Source: Actinomadura sp. KC06 (GTDB taxonomy: Bacteria > Actinomycetota > Actinomycetes > Streptosporangiales > Streptosporangiaceae). Taken from it: 64,000 bases of DNA. The notes under the pieces were generated by a model. The model made no database searches. It was not told where the DNA came from and saw only the letters and a program-made list of their open reading frames with translations. The DNA lies in NCBI RefSeq assembly GCF_004348735.1, contig NZ_SMKT01000005.1, positions 1 to 64,000 on the forward strand, read 5' to 3'. Of this stretch, positions 11,397 through 20,246 are shown piece by piece. Made by a program: the position numbers and the translations under genes. Every line of letters begins with the position of its first letter. Position 1 is the first letter of the stretch.

Positions 11397-11996
11397 ATGA
11401 CTCTGCACGGTGCGGAACCGCCGGCGGGCCTGCTGCTCGCGGCCGGAGAGGGCAGCCGGCTCGGACGGCCCAAGGCGACGCTCGAACTGGACGGTGAGCG
11501 CCTCGTCGACCGCGGCGTCCGGATGCTGCGGGACGCGGGCTGCTCACCGGCCATCGTCGTGGTGGGGGCCGAGCCGGTCGAGGTGATCGGCGCGGTCGTC
11601 GTCCCGAACCCGCGGTGGCGGGACGGCATGGGCTCCTCGCTGCGCGCCGGGCTCGCCGCGCTGCCGCCCGCCTGCCCCGCCGCCGTCGTCGCGCTCGTCG
11701 ACCAGCCGCTGATCACCGCCGCCGCGGTCGGACGCCTGATCGCCGCCTACGAGGCCGGCGCCGAGATCGCCATCGCGACGTACGGGGGAGAGCGGCGCAA
11801 TCCCGTCCTGCTGCGGGCGGCGCATTTCGGCGCCGCGGCCGAGGCGGCGGTCGGCGACACGGGCGCGCGCGACTTCCTGCGCGCCCATCCCGACCTGGTC
11901 ACGCCCGTCCCGTGCGACGATGTCGCAGCGCCCGACGACATCGACACACCCGACGACCTGACCGCGCTCAGGCGCCGCGGGCACGAGCCCGGGTGA
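11397..11996 (+). CDS. MobA/MocA-like nucleotidyltransferase
   Basis: A protein of 199 residues with the N-terminal glycosyltransferase-A-like signature LLLAAGEGSRLGRPKA (about 12-27) and the metal-binding region ALVDQPLIT (about 98-106). MocA transfers CMP to molybdopterin, giving the cytosine dinucleotide cofactor used by CoxL/XDH-type bacterial hydroxylases. This fits its place as the last gene of the coxDEF set. A related nucleotidyltransferase role (MobA, GMP transfer) cannot be excluded. Confidence 0.82.
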   Translation: MTLHGAEPPAGLLLAAGEGSRLGRPKATLELDGERLVDRGVRMLRDAGCSPAIVVVGAEPVEVIGAVVVPNPRWRDGMGSSLRAGLAALPPACPAAVVALVDQPLITAAAVGRLIAAYEAGAEIAIATYGGERRNPVLLRAAHFGAAAEAAVGDTGARDFLRAHPDLVTPVPCDDVAAPDDIDTPDDLTALRRRGHEPG

Positions 11997-12020
11997 CGGC
12001 GCGCCCGCGGGCGGACGGGG

Positions 12021-13256
12021 TCAGGACGCGGGAAGGACGCTCTCGTCCAGGGCGCCGCAGTCGACGGCGCGGCGGAGCCGGGAGGTCAGCGCCTTGATGG
12101 TGGCGGGCTCGTCCAGGACGCCGCTCGCCTCGCCCGACGCCTGCTCGTGCCACGCGCGGACCCGTCCGATGACGTCGTCGACGCCGCTCAGGTGGAACGC
12201 GTACACGGCCGCGTACCGGCTCGGCAGGTGCGCGGGATGCAGGTCCCAGCCCTGGTAGAAGCCGTGCGAGAGCGAATGCCTGACGTGCGCCGCGTGCGTC
12301 GCCCAGGCCGCGTTGACCTCGTCGGGGCCGTCGTTGCGCGGGATGACGTTGGTGGAGCCGTCCGACAGCCGCACGCCGGTGCCCGCGAACGACACCTGCA
12401 TGACGTGCCGGGCGAAGTCGCAGGCGGGATGGTCGAGGCGCTGCTCGTGCGGCGGCAGCCCCAGCGCGGCCGTGTAGTCGTAGACGCCGAAGTGCGCGGC
12501 GGTGAGGCGGCCCGCGGCGGCGGTCGCGATGGCGCGCAGCCCGGTCCGGCCGTCGCCGTCCAGGATCGCGTCGGGCGTCTCGATCTGCACCTCGAACCGC
12601 AGGATGCCTGACGGCAGCCCGAGCGCCGTCTCCAGCCGGTCCAGCCACTCGGCGAACAGGGCGACGTGCTCGGCCGCGACGACCTTCGGGAACGTGATCG
12701 TGAACCCGCCGGGCAGCCGGCCGAGCCGGTCGCGCAGCGCGGTGAGGAACCCGTCGAGCGTCCGCATCGAGCGCTCGTGCCCGCCGTCGGCGAACGACTT
12801 CACCCGCACGCCCCAGTAGTGGGGGAGGCCCTTGACCTGGTACGCGGCGGCGACGGCCTCGACCACCTGCTCGATGTGGCCGTCCTCCTCGGCGTCGGGG
12901 CGCACGCCGTAGCCGTCCTCGAAGTCGATCCGCACGTCCTCGACCGGCTCGGCGGAAAGCTTCGCCGCGACCCGCTCGCGGACCAGCCCGGCGATCTCCG
13001 GGTCGAGCCCGAACGCCGCGCCGAACGACCCGGCGCCCGGCGTGTGCGTGTTCAGCAGCCGCAGCGCCTCCGCGCCGAAGTCGGCGGGGGTCGAGCGGGA
13101 GAACCGGTCGGCCGGGACGTACACCGTGTGCACCGGCTGGCGGCCGTCGGCGCCGCCGGGCCGGCGCTCGCCGTGCTCGTCGCGGACGGCGGCGATGCGA
13201 TCGGACAGGTCGTCGTACGAGGAGACGCTGAGATTCACTCCGATATGATCCCTCAC
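12021..13256 (-). CDS. DUF6986 / HpcH-HpaI-like aldolase-superfamily protein
   Basis: A protein of 411 residues of the actinobacterial DUF6986 family, sometimes annotated phosphoenolpyruvate kinase. The fold resembles citrate lyase/malate synthase TIM barrels: VRIDFEDGYG (about 109-118), TITFPKV (about 186-192), FEVQIETPDAI (about 216-226), AAHFGVYDYTAAL and a C-terminal SHGFYQGWDLHP. Such residues would form a Mg-acid site for C-C bond cleavage or formation. Family members are often found near ureide and purine catabolic genes in actinobacteria. The reaction is unknown. The GTG start is 6 nt after a TAGCGG -10-like element. It is followed by the allFGH-like set on the same strand. Confidence 0.65.
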   Translation of the reverse strand: MRDHIGVNLSVSSYDDLSDRIAAVRDEHGERRPGGADGRQPVHTVYVPADRFSRSTPADFGAEALRLLNTHTPGAGSFGAAFGLDPEIAGLVRERVAAKLSAEPVEDVRIDFEDGYGVRPDAEEDGHIEQVVEAVAAAYQVKGLPHYWGVRVKSFADGGHERSMRTLDGFLTALRDRLGRLPGGFTITFPKVVAAEHVALFAEWLDRLETALGLPSGILRFEVQIETPDAILDGDGRTGLRAIATAAAGRLTAAHFGVYDYTAALGLPPHEQRLDHPACDFARHVMQVSFAGTGVRLSDGSTNVIPRNDGPDEVNAAWATHAAHVRHSLSHGFYQGWDLHPAHLPSRYAAVYAFHLSGVDDVIGRVRAWHEQASGEASGVLDEPATIKALTSRLRRAVDCGALDESVLPAS

Positions 13257-13284
13257 CCCGCGCCCGCTAGGGAACCAGGGCCGC

Positions 13285-14193
13285 TTAGGTGACCGCCTGG
13301 ATTCCCCAGGTTCCGGTGAACTCGGTGCCCGGTTCGAGGTGCCGCAGGCCCTCGCCGGACGCGAACGCGTTCGGCGGGCACGTCATCGGCTCGACGCCTA
13401 GCCCTTCGCGAGGGTTCGGGGCGTTGTCGGCGGTGTAGATCTCCATCCATGGGTGTGACTCGTCCGCCCAGAGCCCCACCGTGCGGGCGGCGCTAGCGAG
13501 GGTCACCCAGGCGCGGCCCTCGCCGTCGCGGTTCAGGCCGGTGAACGCGTTGTCGATGCGCCGGTCGCTGAGCAGCGGGCCCTTGCGCAGGTCGTACTTC
13601 GTGCCGGTGACGTCGAGGGACGGCCCGGACGGGATCATCCGCTCGTCCACCGGCAGGTAGCGGTCGGCGCCGAGCGTGACCGAGCAGGAGTCGATCGGCT
13701 CCCCGGCCGTGAGGTACGGGTGCGCGCCGTGGCCGTACGGGGCCGTCACCGTGCCCGCGTTCCGTGCCGTGATCCGGACGTGCAGGCCGTCCGCCTCATT
13801 CAGGACGTACTCGGCTTCCAGGTCGAGGCGGAACGGGTAACCCGCCGTACCGAGGAGCCGGTGGGTCAGCCGCACCCGGTCGGGCCGCTGCTCGGCGGCC
13901 CGCCACGGCGCCCACCGGACGAGCCCGTGGATCGCGCAGTCCCGCTCCGGCTCGGACACGTCGAGCTGATGCGCCGCGCCGCCGTACGCGTAGCGGCCCC
14001 GGTCGACGCGGTTCGGCCACGGGATCAGCAGCTGCCCGAACGCGGCCGGCGCCGGTTCGTCGGCGCCGTAGGTCAGGATCAGCGGCCGTCCGTCGTGCGT
14101 CAGCTCGCGCAGGCCCGCGCCCGCCTCGGTGACGACGGCCTGGTACGGGCCCGCGCTCAGCGCGTACTGCTCCCCGGTGATCAGCTCGCTCAT
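13285..14193 (-). CDS. galM: Aldose 1-epimerase family protein
   Basis: A protein of 302 residues of the GalM-like family (mutarotase). It shows ILTYGADEPAPAAFGQLLIPWPNRV near the N-terminus, the catalytic His in CAIHGLVRW (about 89-97), the second His in GHGAHPYLTAGE, and a C-terminal YTADNAPNPREGLGVEPMTCPPNAF. It interconverts sugar anomers. The ATG is preceded by TAGCGT at leaderless spacing. Its job in this neighbourhood is unclear and it may be incidental. Confidence 0.85.
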   Translation of the reverse strand: MSELITGEQYALSAGPYQAVVTEAGAGLRELTHDGRPLILTYGADEPAPAAFGQLLIPWPNRVDRGRYAYGGAAHQLDVSEPERDCAIHGLVRWAPWRAAEQRPDRVRLTHRLLGTAGYPFRLDLEAEYVLNEADGLHVRITARNAGTVTAPYGHGAHPYLTAGEPIDSCSVTLGADRYLPVDERMIPSGPSLDVTGTKYDLRKGPLLSDRRIDNAFTGLNRDGEGRAWVTLASAARTVGLWADESHPWMEIYTADNAPNPREGLGVEPMTCPPNAFASGEGLRHLEPGTEFTGTWGIQAVT

Positions 14194-14199
14194 GGCGGC

Positions 14200-14205
14200 A
14201 CGCTA
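14200..14205 (-). promoter_or_regulatory. -10 element TAGCGT for the epimerase gene
   Basis: On the minus strand TAGCGT is followed by 6 nt (GCCGCC) and then the ATG, the pattern of a leaderless actinobacterial promoter. Confidence 0.45.
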
Positions 14206-14221
14206 CCCCCGCACGCAGGGG

Positions 14222-15634
14222 TTACGCGGTCTCCGCGAGGGCGTGCAGGGCGTCGGCGAACACGTTCGCCGGCGGCTCGACGAGCCCGGCGCCGACCTGG
14301 CCCGTCCCGGCCTCGCGTCCGGCGATGCCGGTGTCGATGACCGGCAGGATCCCGGTGCGGACGACGCGGGTCACGTCCACGCCGACGGGGGTGCCGCGGA
14401 ACGACAGCAGCGGGATCTGCAGCGCGGGATGCTCGGCGAGGGTGATCTCGTACATCCGCTGGGTCGCGGCGATCGCGTCCGGGACCTCGCCGCCGACGAA
14501 CCGGACGATCGCGGGCGCGGCGGCGAGCGCGAACCCGCCCATCCCGGCCGTCTCGGTGATCGCCGAGTCGCCGATGTCGGGGTTGGCGTCGTCCGGGCCG
14601 TAATCGCCCAGGTAGAGGCCGTCGGGGACGCCCGCGGGGCCGGTGAACCAGCGGTCGCCCGTCCCCGACACCTGGACGCCGAAGTCCGTGCCGTTGCGGG
14701 CCATCGCCACGACCAGGCTGGACCCGGGGACGTTCCGCGCCGCGTCCGCGCACACCTTCGCCGCGGCCATCCCCGCGTTCAGGAAGAAATGGTCGTTGCC
14801 CGCCGCGAACCGCAGCGCCTCGGCGGCCCGGCCGCGCGGCACGTCCTCGGCGGCGAGCAGGCCGGGCGCCAGCTCGCGCAGCAGCAGCGACGTCGCCGCC
14901 CGGTTCCGGTTGTGCAGCTCGTCGCCCATCTGCAGCGCCTGCGCCATGACCGACATCAGGTCGAGCGGACCGTGGCGGCGGACGGCCGCCTGCAGCGCGG
15001 GCCCGAGCACCTCGCCCATCCACGTCAGCCGGTCGATCACCTCCGGCCCGTACGCCCCGTACCGCAGCACCTTCCCGAGGCCCTCGTTGAGCGAGCAGTA
15101 CGCGGTGCCGCCGTGCTCGGCGTCCTCCACGACCAGCATCCACATGGACCGGCTGACGACGCCCGCCATCGGCCCGACCGCGGCGTAGTGGTGGCACGGT
15201 TCGAGCGTCGCCGCGCCGCGCTCCAGCGCGTGCTCGGCGCCGAGCGGCGTCTCCGCGAGCCCTTCGAGGAGCATCGCGCCGATGAGCGCGCCGCGCATCG
15301 GACCGGACGCGCGCTCCCATTCCAGCGGCGGGCCCGCGTGCAGGAACGTCGCCTCGTCCAGGCCGAGGACCTCGCGGGCGGGACGTACGTCCACCAGATG
15401 CGGGCGGGACGAGACCATCCGCTGCACGGCGCGGGCGTTGGCGTCCGCGTGGCCGGGGTCGCCGAGCACCGCCGCGAGCGCCGCCTCCGTCCCGGCGGGC
15501 GGCGGCCGCCAGCCGACCCTCTCCACCGGGACGGCCTGCTCCGCGAGCGCGTCCGCGAGGACCTCCACCCCGGTCGCGACCACCCGGGGGTCGCGGGCGA
15601 GGAGACCGCCGAGCGGGTGCCGCTGGTCGGTCAT
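14222..15634 (-). CDS. DUF1116 protein, AllG (YlbE)-like subunit of a carbamoyltransferase
   Basis: A protein of 470 residues spanning the DUF1116 family, with conserved stretches GPMRGALIGAM, EPCHHYAAVGPMAGVVS (about 150-166), GDELHNRNRAA, MARNGTDFGVQVSG and a C-terminal GTGQVGAGLV. In E. coli the DUF1116 protein YlbE (AllG) together with FdrA (AllF) and YlbF (AllH) forms oxamate carbamoyltransferase. That enzyme phosphorolyses oxalurate to oxamate and carbamoyl phosphate. All three partners are adjacent here. Start ATG chosen at 15634. An in-frame ATG at 15688 overlaps the allF stop but would translate an intergenic repeat (MSAANRGVRG), so it is less likely. Confidence 0.85.
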   Translation of the reverse strand: MTDQRHPLGGLLARDPRVVATGVEVLADALAEQAVPVERVGWRPPPAGTEAALAAVLGDPGHADANARAVQRMVSSRPHLVDVRPAREVLGLDEATFLHAGPPLEWERASGPMRGALIGAMLLEGLAETPLGAEHALERGAATLEPCHHYAAVGPMAGVVSRSMWMLVVEDAEHGGTAYCSLNEGLGKVLRYGAYGPEVIDRLTWMGEVLGPALQAAVRRHGPLDLMSVMAQALQMGDELHNRNRAATSLLLRELAPGLLAAEDVPRGRAAEALRFAAGNDHFFLNAGMAAAKVCADAARNVPGSSLVVAMARNGTDFGVQVSGTGDRWFTGPAGVPDGLYLGDYGPDDANPDIGDSAITETAGMGGFALAAAPAIVRFVGGEVPDAIAATQRMYEITLAEHPALQIPLLSFRGTPVGVDVTRVVRTGILPVIDTGIAGREAGTGQVGAGLVEPPANVFADALHALAETA

Positions 15635-15645
15635 CAGCGCACCTT

Positions 15646-15688
15646 GCGGGGGGACGACCCCCCGCACCCCCCGGTTCGCTGCGCTCAT
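15646..15688 (-). repeat. GC hairpin intergenic repeat, copy 1
   Basis: One of three closely related 42-43-nt elements, reading ATGAGCGCAGCGAACCGGGG and then a G-tract hairpin (GCGGGGGG-TCGT-CCCCCCGC). It starts at the stop codon of the fdrA-like gene and ends 12 nt before the allG-like start, in sense orientation. Confidence 0.75.
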
Positions 15689-17139
15689 CCTGACATCCCT
15701 TCGACCATCGATAGAGCGTGCCGGGCGGCCTGCGCGTTGGACGCGAACACGTCCGCGCCCGCCTCGCACAGGGCCGCCGCCTGCCGGTCGCGGTCCTGCG
15801 GGTCGGCGGGCGTCCCGCACAGCGACACGACGACGCCCAGGTCGGGACGGTCCCGCACCGCGTCCGCGATCGCCGGGGCGAGGGAGGCGGCCGGGTCGGG
15901 CTCCGCGCCGTGGCCGAGCACCACGTCCAGCAGCAGGACGCCGCAGCCGGCGTCGCCCGCCTCCGCCCGGACGGCCTCCAGCCGCAGCGCCGGGTCGATC
16001 ATCGGGTGGGCGCGGCCCCGCGTGTAGGCGTCGTCGCCGAAGTCGGTGAAGCGGTGGCCGCCCGCCGCGTCCGCGCCCCGCGCCGCCAGATCCCAGCCGA
16101 GCGCGTCGCGCGCGATCGACTCGGCCTCGTCGCGGAGCGTCCCGCCGGCGAACAGCCCGCGCAGCGCCCGCCCCGCCACCGGCGCCGGACGCCGCGCCGC
16201 CTTCCAGCGGGGCCACTCGGGAACCGTCCGGCGCAGCGCCTTCAAGGTCTTCTCCGCCGCCGCCGTCAGGTCGTCCTCGCCCGCGGCCGGGAGCGCGAAC
16301 ACGACCGGGGTGTCGAGGCGGCGGGCCGCCTCCCGGATCAGGTCCGCGACCTGCGGCGCGGGCGGCTTGGACACCAGCACGATCAGCTCGGTGGCCGGGT
16401 CGGCGTCGAGCGCCGCCAGCGCCGCCAGCGCCGACCGGCCGCTGACCTCGGGCGACAGGTCCCGCCCGCCGACGCCGAGGACGTGGCTGACGCCGACGTC
16501 CGCCTCGTCCAGCAGGCACATCAGCTGCTGCGCGCCCGTCCCGGACGCCGCGACCATGCCGACCGGGCCCGGACGGACGGCGTTCGCGAACCCGAGCCCC
16601 GCGCCGCCGATCACCGCCGTCCCGCAGTCGGGCCCCATCACGATCAGCCCGCGGCGGGCGGCGGCCTCCTTCAGCAGGATCTCCTGGGCGAGCGGCACGT
16701 TGTCGCTGAAGATCATGACGTTGAGGCCGGCGTCCAGCGCGTCCATGGCCTCGGGGAACACGTGCGGGCCCGGCACCGACAGCAGCGCCACGGTCGCGTC
16801 CGCGCGGGCGGCGGCGGACGCGGTCGTCCGCGGCGGCGCCATCGTGCCCGGCACTCCCGTATCGGCCGGGCGGGATGCCTCGCGGAGCAGCCCGTCCAGC
16901 GCGTCCCGCGCCCGGTCGAGCGCCTCGCTCTCCGCCCGGACGGCCACCACCAGGTCGTCCGGTCCGGTGTCCGCCGGGACGCCGAAGCCCATCCGCGCCA
17001 GCATCTCGCGGTTCAACTCGGTGCCCATCGCCACCATCGCTGCAGCCACGTCCGGCCGCTCAGACAGCGAACGGCTGACCCGCATCAGCGTGACCGAATC
17101 GTGGTAGCTCCCAGGGCGCACCTCGACCCAATCGCTCAT
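15685..17139 (-). CDS. fdrA: FdrA (AllF)-like acyl-CoA-synthetase-fold subunit of a carbamoyltransferase
   Basis: A protein of 484 residues of the FdrA family. It resembles succinyl-CoA synthetase alpha in domain order: an N-terminal region with VEVRPGSYHDSVTLM, a Rossmann-like domain with LSVPGPHVFPEA, MGPDCGTAVIGG and VAASGTGAQQL (about 220-230), then a C-terminal domain with DFGDDAYTRGRAHPMIDP (about 373-390). E. coli FdrA is AllF of oxamate carbamoyltransferase. The ATG follows GGAGGTCC. It lies downstream of the DUF2877 gene and upstream of the DUF1116 gene, and both gaps carry the same hairpin repeat. Confidence 0.87.
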   Translation of the reverse strand: MSDWVEVRPGSYHDSVTLMRVSRSLSERPDVAAAMVAMGTELNREMLARMGFGVPADTGPDDLVVAVRAESEALDRARDALDGLLREASRPADTGVPGTMAPPRTTASAAARADATVALLSVPGPHVFPEAMDALDAGLNVMIFSDNVPLAQEILLKEAAARRGLIVMGPDCGTAVIGGAGLGFANAVRPGPVGMVAASGTGAQQLMCLLDEADVGVSHVLGVGGRDLSPEVSGRSALAALAALDADPATELIVLVSKPPAPQVADLIREAARRLDTPVVFALPAAGEDDLTAAAEKTLKALRRTVPEWPRWKAARRPAPVAGRALRGLFAGGTLRDEAESIARDALGWDLAARGADAAGGHRFTDFGDDAYTRGRAHPMIDPALRLEAVRAEAGDAGCGVLLLDVVLGHGAEPDPAASLAPAIADAVRDRPDLGVVVSLCGTPADPQDRDRQAAALCEAGADVFASNAQAARHALSMVEGMSG

Positions 17140-17150
17140 GCGGACCTCCG

Positions 17151-17192
17151 GTGGGGGGCGACCCCCCACACCCCCCGGTTCGCTTCGCTCAT
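17151..17192 (-). repeat. GC hairpin intergenic repeat, copy 2
   Basis: ATGAGCGAAGCGAACCGGGG then GGTGTGGGGGGTCGCCCCCCAC. The first ATGA overlaps the stop codon of the DUF2877 gene. The hairpin core GTGGGGGGTCGCCCCCCAC ends 11 nt before the fdrA-like start, next to its ribosome binding site. Confidence 0.75.
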
Positions 17193-18154
17193 GCGGTGAC
17201 CCTGGAAGCTTGACGCACAGCACTCAGGGCGAGGGCGGCGCGGCAGCCCGCGAGGATGCCCTGGGCGAGGTCCGCGCCGGACGTGTGGCCCACCGCCAGC
17301 AGGCGCCGGACGGCCTGGCCGGTCACCAGCGCGTCCTGCGGCTCGTGGCCCGCGACGCAGCGCAGCACCGCCGCGACCTCCGCGCCCGCGCCGCCCGCCG
17401 CCGCGCAGTGCAGCAGCGTCGCGGCCAGCGCGGTCGTGCGGGTGCCGGCGTCGGCGGTGACCGCCGCGCCTAGCCAGTCCGCGAGCCATACGGCCGTCCG
17501 GCCGTGCCGGAGGGCGTCGCCGACGCTGCGCAGCGACACCAGCAGGCCGCACAGGATGTCGTCGCCGCTCGGCGTCAGGCCGGGGCCGAGCCCCACGATC
17601 CGCTCCGCCGCCTCCACCGCGCCCGCGAGGTCGCCCTCGGCACAGCATTCGGCGAGCGCGGCCGGGTCCGGATGGTCGCCGAGGCCGCCGCCCGCCGTCC
17701 CCGCGCCGGTCAGCATCCCGGCGTCGGCCAGCTCGGCCTCCAGGCACCGGACGCCGTAGGCGAGCGCGGACGCCTGCACCGGCCCGAGCACCGGCGCCGG
17801 GTCCCACCAGCGGCGGACGCGCACGTGCAGCGGACCAGCCTCCACCCGCCCGTCGCCGACCCACGCATCGCCGCCTTCCCGGATCGACCGGAAGGGCTGC
17901 TCCTTGCGCGTCGCCACGACGACCACCGAGTTCGGCAGCCGGTGCGCGTCGGACGTGACGACCGCGAGCACCCGCGGCTCCGGGCCGCCCCGCATCTCCA
18001 GGTACAGCGCCGCCGGGAACACGGCGATGACCCGCGCCGCGCGGCGCGGCGGATCGAGCAGCGGCCGCAGCGCCAGGCTCGCGGCGCCGGCGGCGGGCGG
18101 CCGCCGTCCGGGCCGGGCCGGAAGCGGGATCGGGTCGCGGACGAGTGCGGTCAC
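17189..18154 (-). CDS. DUF2877 protein, AllH (YlbF)-like subunit of a carbamoyltransferase
   Basis: A protein of 321 residues with the DUF2877 hallmark GLGPGLTPSGDDILCGLL (about 191-208). A conserved N-terminal part (RVIAVFPAALYLEM) and a C-terminal HTSGADLAQGILAG region are also visible. It is the first gene of the three-gene allH-allF-allG-like operon. The start is GTG (VTALVRDP) preceded by GGAGG. An ATG 120 nt upstream would add a low-complexity leader. E. coli AllH is needed for oxamate carbamoyltransferase. The operon is divergent from pucR, suggesting PucR control. Confidence 0.83.
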   Translation of the reverse strand: MTALVRDPIPLPARPGRRPPAAGAASLALRPLLDPPRRAARVIAVFPAALYLEMRGGPEPRVLAVVTSDAHRLPNSVVVVATRKEQPFRSIREGGDAWVGDGRVEAGPLHVRVRRWWDPAPVLGPVQASALAYGVRCLEAELADAGMLTGAGTAGGGLGDHPDPAALAECCAEGDLAGAVEAAERIVGLGPGLTPSGDDILCGLLVSLRSVGDALRHGRTAVWLADWLGAAVTADAGTRTTALAATLLHCAAAGGAGAEVAAVLRCVAGHEPQDALVTGQAVRRLLAVGHTSGADLAQGILAGCRAALALSAVRQASRVTA

Positions 18155-18333
18155 GGAACCTCCCGAGGCCGGCGTCGGTCGCCGTCCGGCCTGCGGACGG
18201 CCCGGCCTCTGCCGAGACGGTAGAACGGCCCCCGCACCGGACGTATGGAGAAAGCTGCCAAGGATGCTTGTCATCGTTCGTCTTAGTTGTCAGTGTTGAT
18301 CAGGAAGCGGTAGCGATCACGCCGTAACGGGCG

Positions 18334-20139
18334 ATGTACGCACCAAATAGCGAGGTGACCCCTGGCATGAGCTACACCACCACAGCGGACCCGGGCCCAC
18401 CGGCCCTGCGGCTCGCGAGCACCGGAACACTGACCTATGGCCTGTCGGTCGGAGAGGTCCTCGGCGTCAGCACCCTGAACGGCGCCCGCCTCATCGCCGG
18501 ACGGGCCGGTCTCGAACGGATCGTCCAGCGTCTCAACGTGATGGAGGTCCCCGACATCCTGTCGTGGGTGAAGCCGAACGAGCTCCTCCTCACCACCGGC
18601 TACCCCCTGCGCAACACTCCCCAGTCGCTCGACAACCTGGTCTCCGACCTGGACGAGCGCGGACTCGCGGCCCTCGCCATCAAACTCGGCCGCTACCTGG
18701 ACTCGCTCCCCGCCGAAATGATCGCGCAGGCCGACCGCCGCGGCTTCCCCCTGATCCTGCTCCCCAACGACGTCGGCTTCGACGACATCCTGAACCAGGT
18801 CCTGACCGACATCCTGAACCGGCAGGCGTCCGTACTCGCCCGCACCGAGGAGGTCCACCGCGCGCTCGTGCAGATCGTGCTGTGCGGCGGCGGCCTCCAG
18901 GAGGTCGTCGACGAGGTCGCGACGCTGCTGGACGTCGCCGTCGTCGTCGTGGACGGCGAGCAGCGCGTCCTCGCCGGCGCCGGCCCGGACGAGCACGTCC
19001 AGGCCATGCGGGCGTTCGACGCGGGCCGGCACGCGGCCTGCGGGCGCGGCGGCTGCGGCATCATCGGCGCGCACGGCACCGGCGACCACCTGGTCGTGCC
19101 GGTGATGGCGGGCGGCTTCGACCACGGCCGGATCATCGCGTTCAGCCCCGGCGGCACGCTGCGCGGCACCGACCTCGGCATCCTGGAGCGGGCCGCGACC
19201 GTCGCCGCGCTCGTGGTGACGAAGCAGCAGGCCGTCGCCGCCGTCGAGAGCAAGTACCGGGCCGACTTCCTGCGCGACATCCTCGCCGGACGCGCCGGCG
19301 ACGATGACAGGGTCATCGCGCACTGCGCCGGCTTCGGCTGGGACCTCGACCGTCCCGTGATGGTCGTCGTCGCCGAGCTCGACGGCCGCCCGCGCGGCAA
19401 CCCGTCCGCCCCCGAGACGGACGGGAAGGCCCGCGGCAAGGGCGCCGAGCCCGAGGCCGGCACCCGCGGCGGCGGCCGCGGCGTGGAGGAGCGGTCCGCG
19501 CAGGAACGCCTCGCCGCCGCGTGGACGACGGCGGTCCGGCGGCACGACCGCGGCGCCGCCGTCGCGAGCTTCGCGCACGAGGTCGTCGCGGTGATCGGCG
19601 CGGACGGCGGCGATCCCGCCGAGCTGACCGCCGGGCCCGTCCAGGCGATGCTCAAGGAGGCGTCGTCGATCTTCGCCGAGCACCTGCCGGTGCGCCGGAC
19701 GTTCTCCACCGGCGTCAGCCGGACGGTGACGTCCCCGGCCGCGCTGCCCGAGGCCTACGAGCAGGCCGTCAAGGCCGTGCGGGTCGGGCGGCAGCTGAAC
19801 GGCGCGAGCGCGCGGGCGCACTTCGACCAGCTCGGCGTGTACCGGCTGCTGAGCCTCGTGTCCGACCCGGAGGAGCTGCACGCGTTCGTCCGGGAGACGC
19901 TCGGCGACCTGGCCTCCGACGACGAGCCGGAGCTGGTCGACCTGCGCCGCACCCTGCAGGTGCTGCTGGAGACCAACCTCAACGTCGCCGAGACCGCCCG
20001 CCGCCTCCACTTCCACTACAACACGCTGCGGTACCGCATCGGGAAACTGGAGCGGATGCTCGGAGCGTTCACGGAGGACGCCCATCTCCGTCTCAACCTC
20101 ACCCTCGCCCTTCACGTGCTGCGCATGCGCGGTATCTGA
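18334..20139 (+). CDS. pucR: PucR family transcriptional regulator
   Basis: A protein of 601 residues. The N-terminal PucR domain (about 30-150) has the characteristic RIVQRLNVMEVPDILSWVKPNELLLTTGY region. A middle GGDEF-like (CdaR) region follows. The C-terminal HTH_30 domain (about 535-590) has LLETNLNVAETARRLHFHYNTLRYRIGKLE. Bacillus PucR activates purine catabolism genes, and relatives control ureide and pyrimidine use. It sits between the divergent allH-like operon and the permease-hydroxylase operon, so it likely controls both. Residues about 350-390 form a low-complexity Gly/Arg/Glu insert. ATG at 18367 (MSYTT), preceded by GAGGTGACC, is a credible alternative start. Confidence 0.9.
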   Translation: MYAPNSEVTPGMSYTTTADPGPPALRLASTGTLTYGLSVGEVLGVSTLNGARLIAGRAGLERIVQRLNVMEVPDILSWVKPNELLLTTGYPLRNTPQSLDNLVSDLDERGLAALAIKLGRYLDSLPAEMIAQADRRGFPLILLPNDVGFDDILNQVLTDILNRQASVLARTEEVHRALVQIVLCGGGLQEVVDEVATLLDVAVVVVDGEQRVLAGAGPDEHVQAMRAFDAGRHAACGRGGCGIIGAHGTGDHLVVPVMAGGFDHGRIIAFSPGGTLRGTDLGILERAATVAALVVTKQQAVAAVESKYRADFLRDILAGRAGDDDRVIAHCAGFGWDLDRPVMVVVAELDGRPRGNPSAPETDGKARGKGAEPEAGTRGGGRGVEERSAQERLAAAWTTAVRRHDRGAAVASFAHEVVAVIGADGGDPAELTAGPVQAMLKEASSIFAEHLPVRRTFSTGVSRTVTSPAALPEAYEQAVKAVRVGRQLNGASARAHFDQLGVYRLLSLVSDPEELHAFVRETLGDLASDDEPELVDLRRTLQVLLETNLNVAETARRLHFHYNTLRYRIGKLERMLGAFTEDAHLRLNLTLALHVLRMRGI

Positions 20140-20182
20140 GAGTAACTGAGGGTAGTGACCCCGCCTCGGTGATCTTTCGGTG

Positions 20183-20210
20183 ACGCGCCGCTCCTGCCGA
20201 ACCGGCGCGT
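20183..20210 (+). terminator. Hairpin terminator after pucR
   Basis: ACGCGCCG pairs perfectly with CGGCGCGT around a 12-nt loop, 44 nt after the pucR stop. It is followed by GGGCTTTGG rather than a clear T-run. This separates pucR from the permease operon. Confidence 0.5.
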
Positions 20211-20246
20211 GGGCTTTGGCAGATGTCGCCGATGCCCGCCGACCGG

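Noticed and set aside
15635-15688. Upstream ATG for the DUF1116 gene overlapping the fdrA stop
   Set aside because: The extra 18 residues would be the translated hairpin repeat, and similar phrases appear at other junctions that cannot be protein conserved.
14222-18154. Reading the AllFGH-like genes as part of allantoin/purine degradation
   Set aside because: No allantoinase, allantoate amidohydrolase, ureidoglycolate enzyme or urate oxidase is in the window, while barbiturase, codA, matB and a uracil-type permease are.
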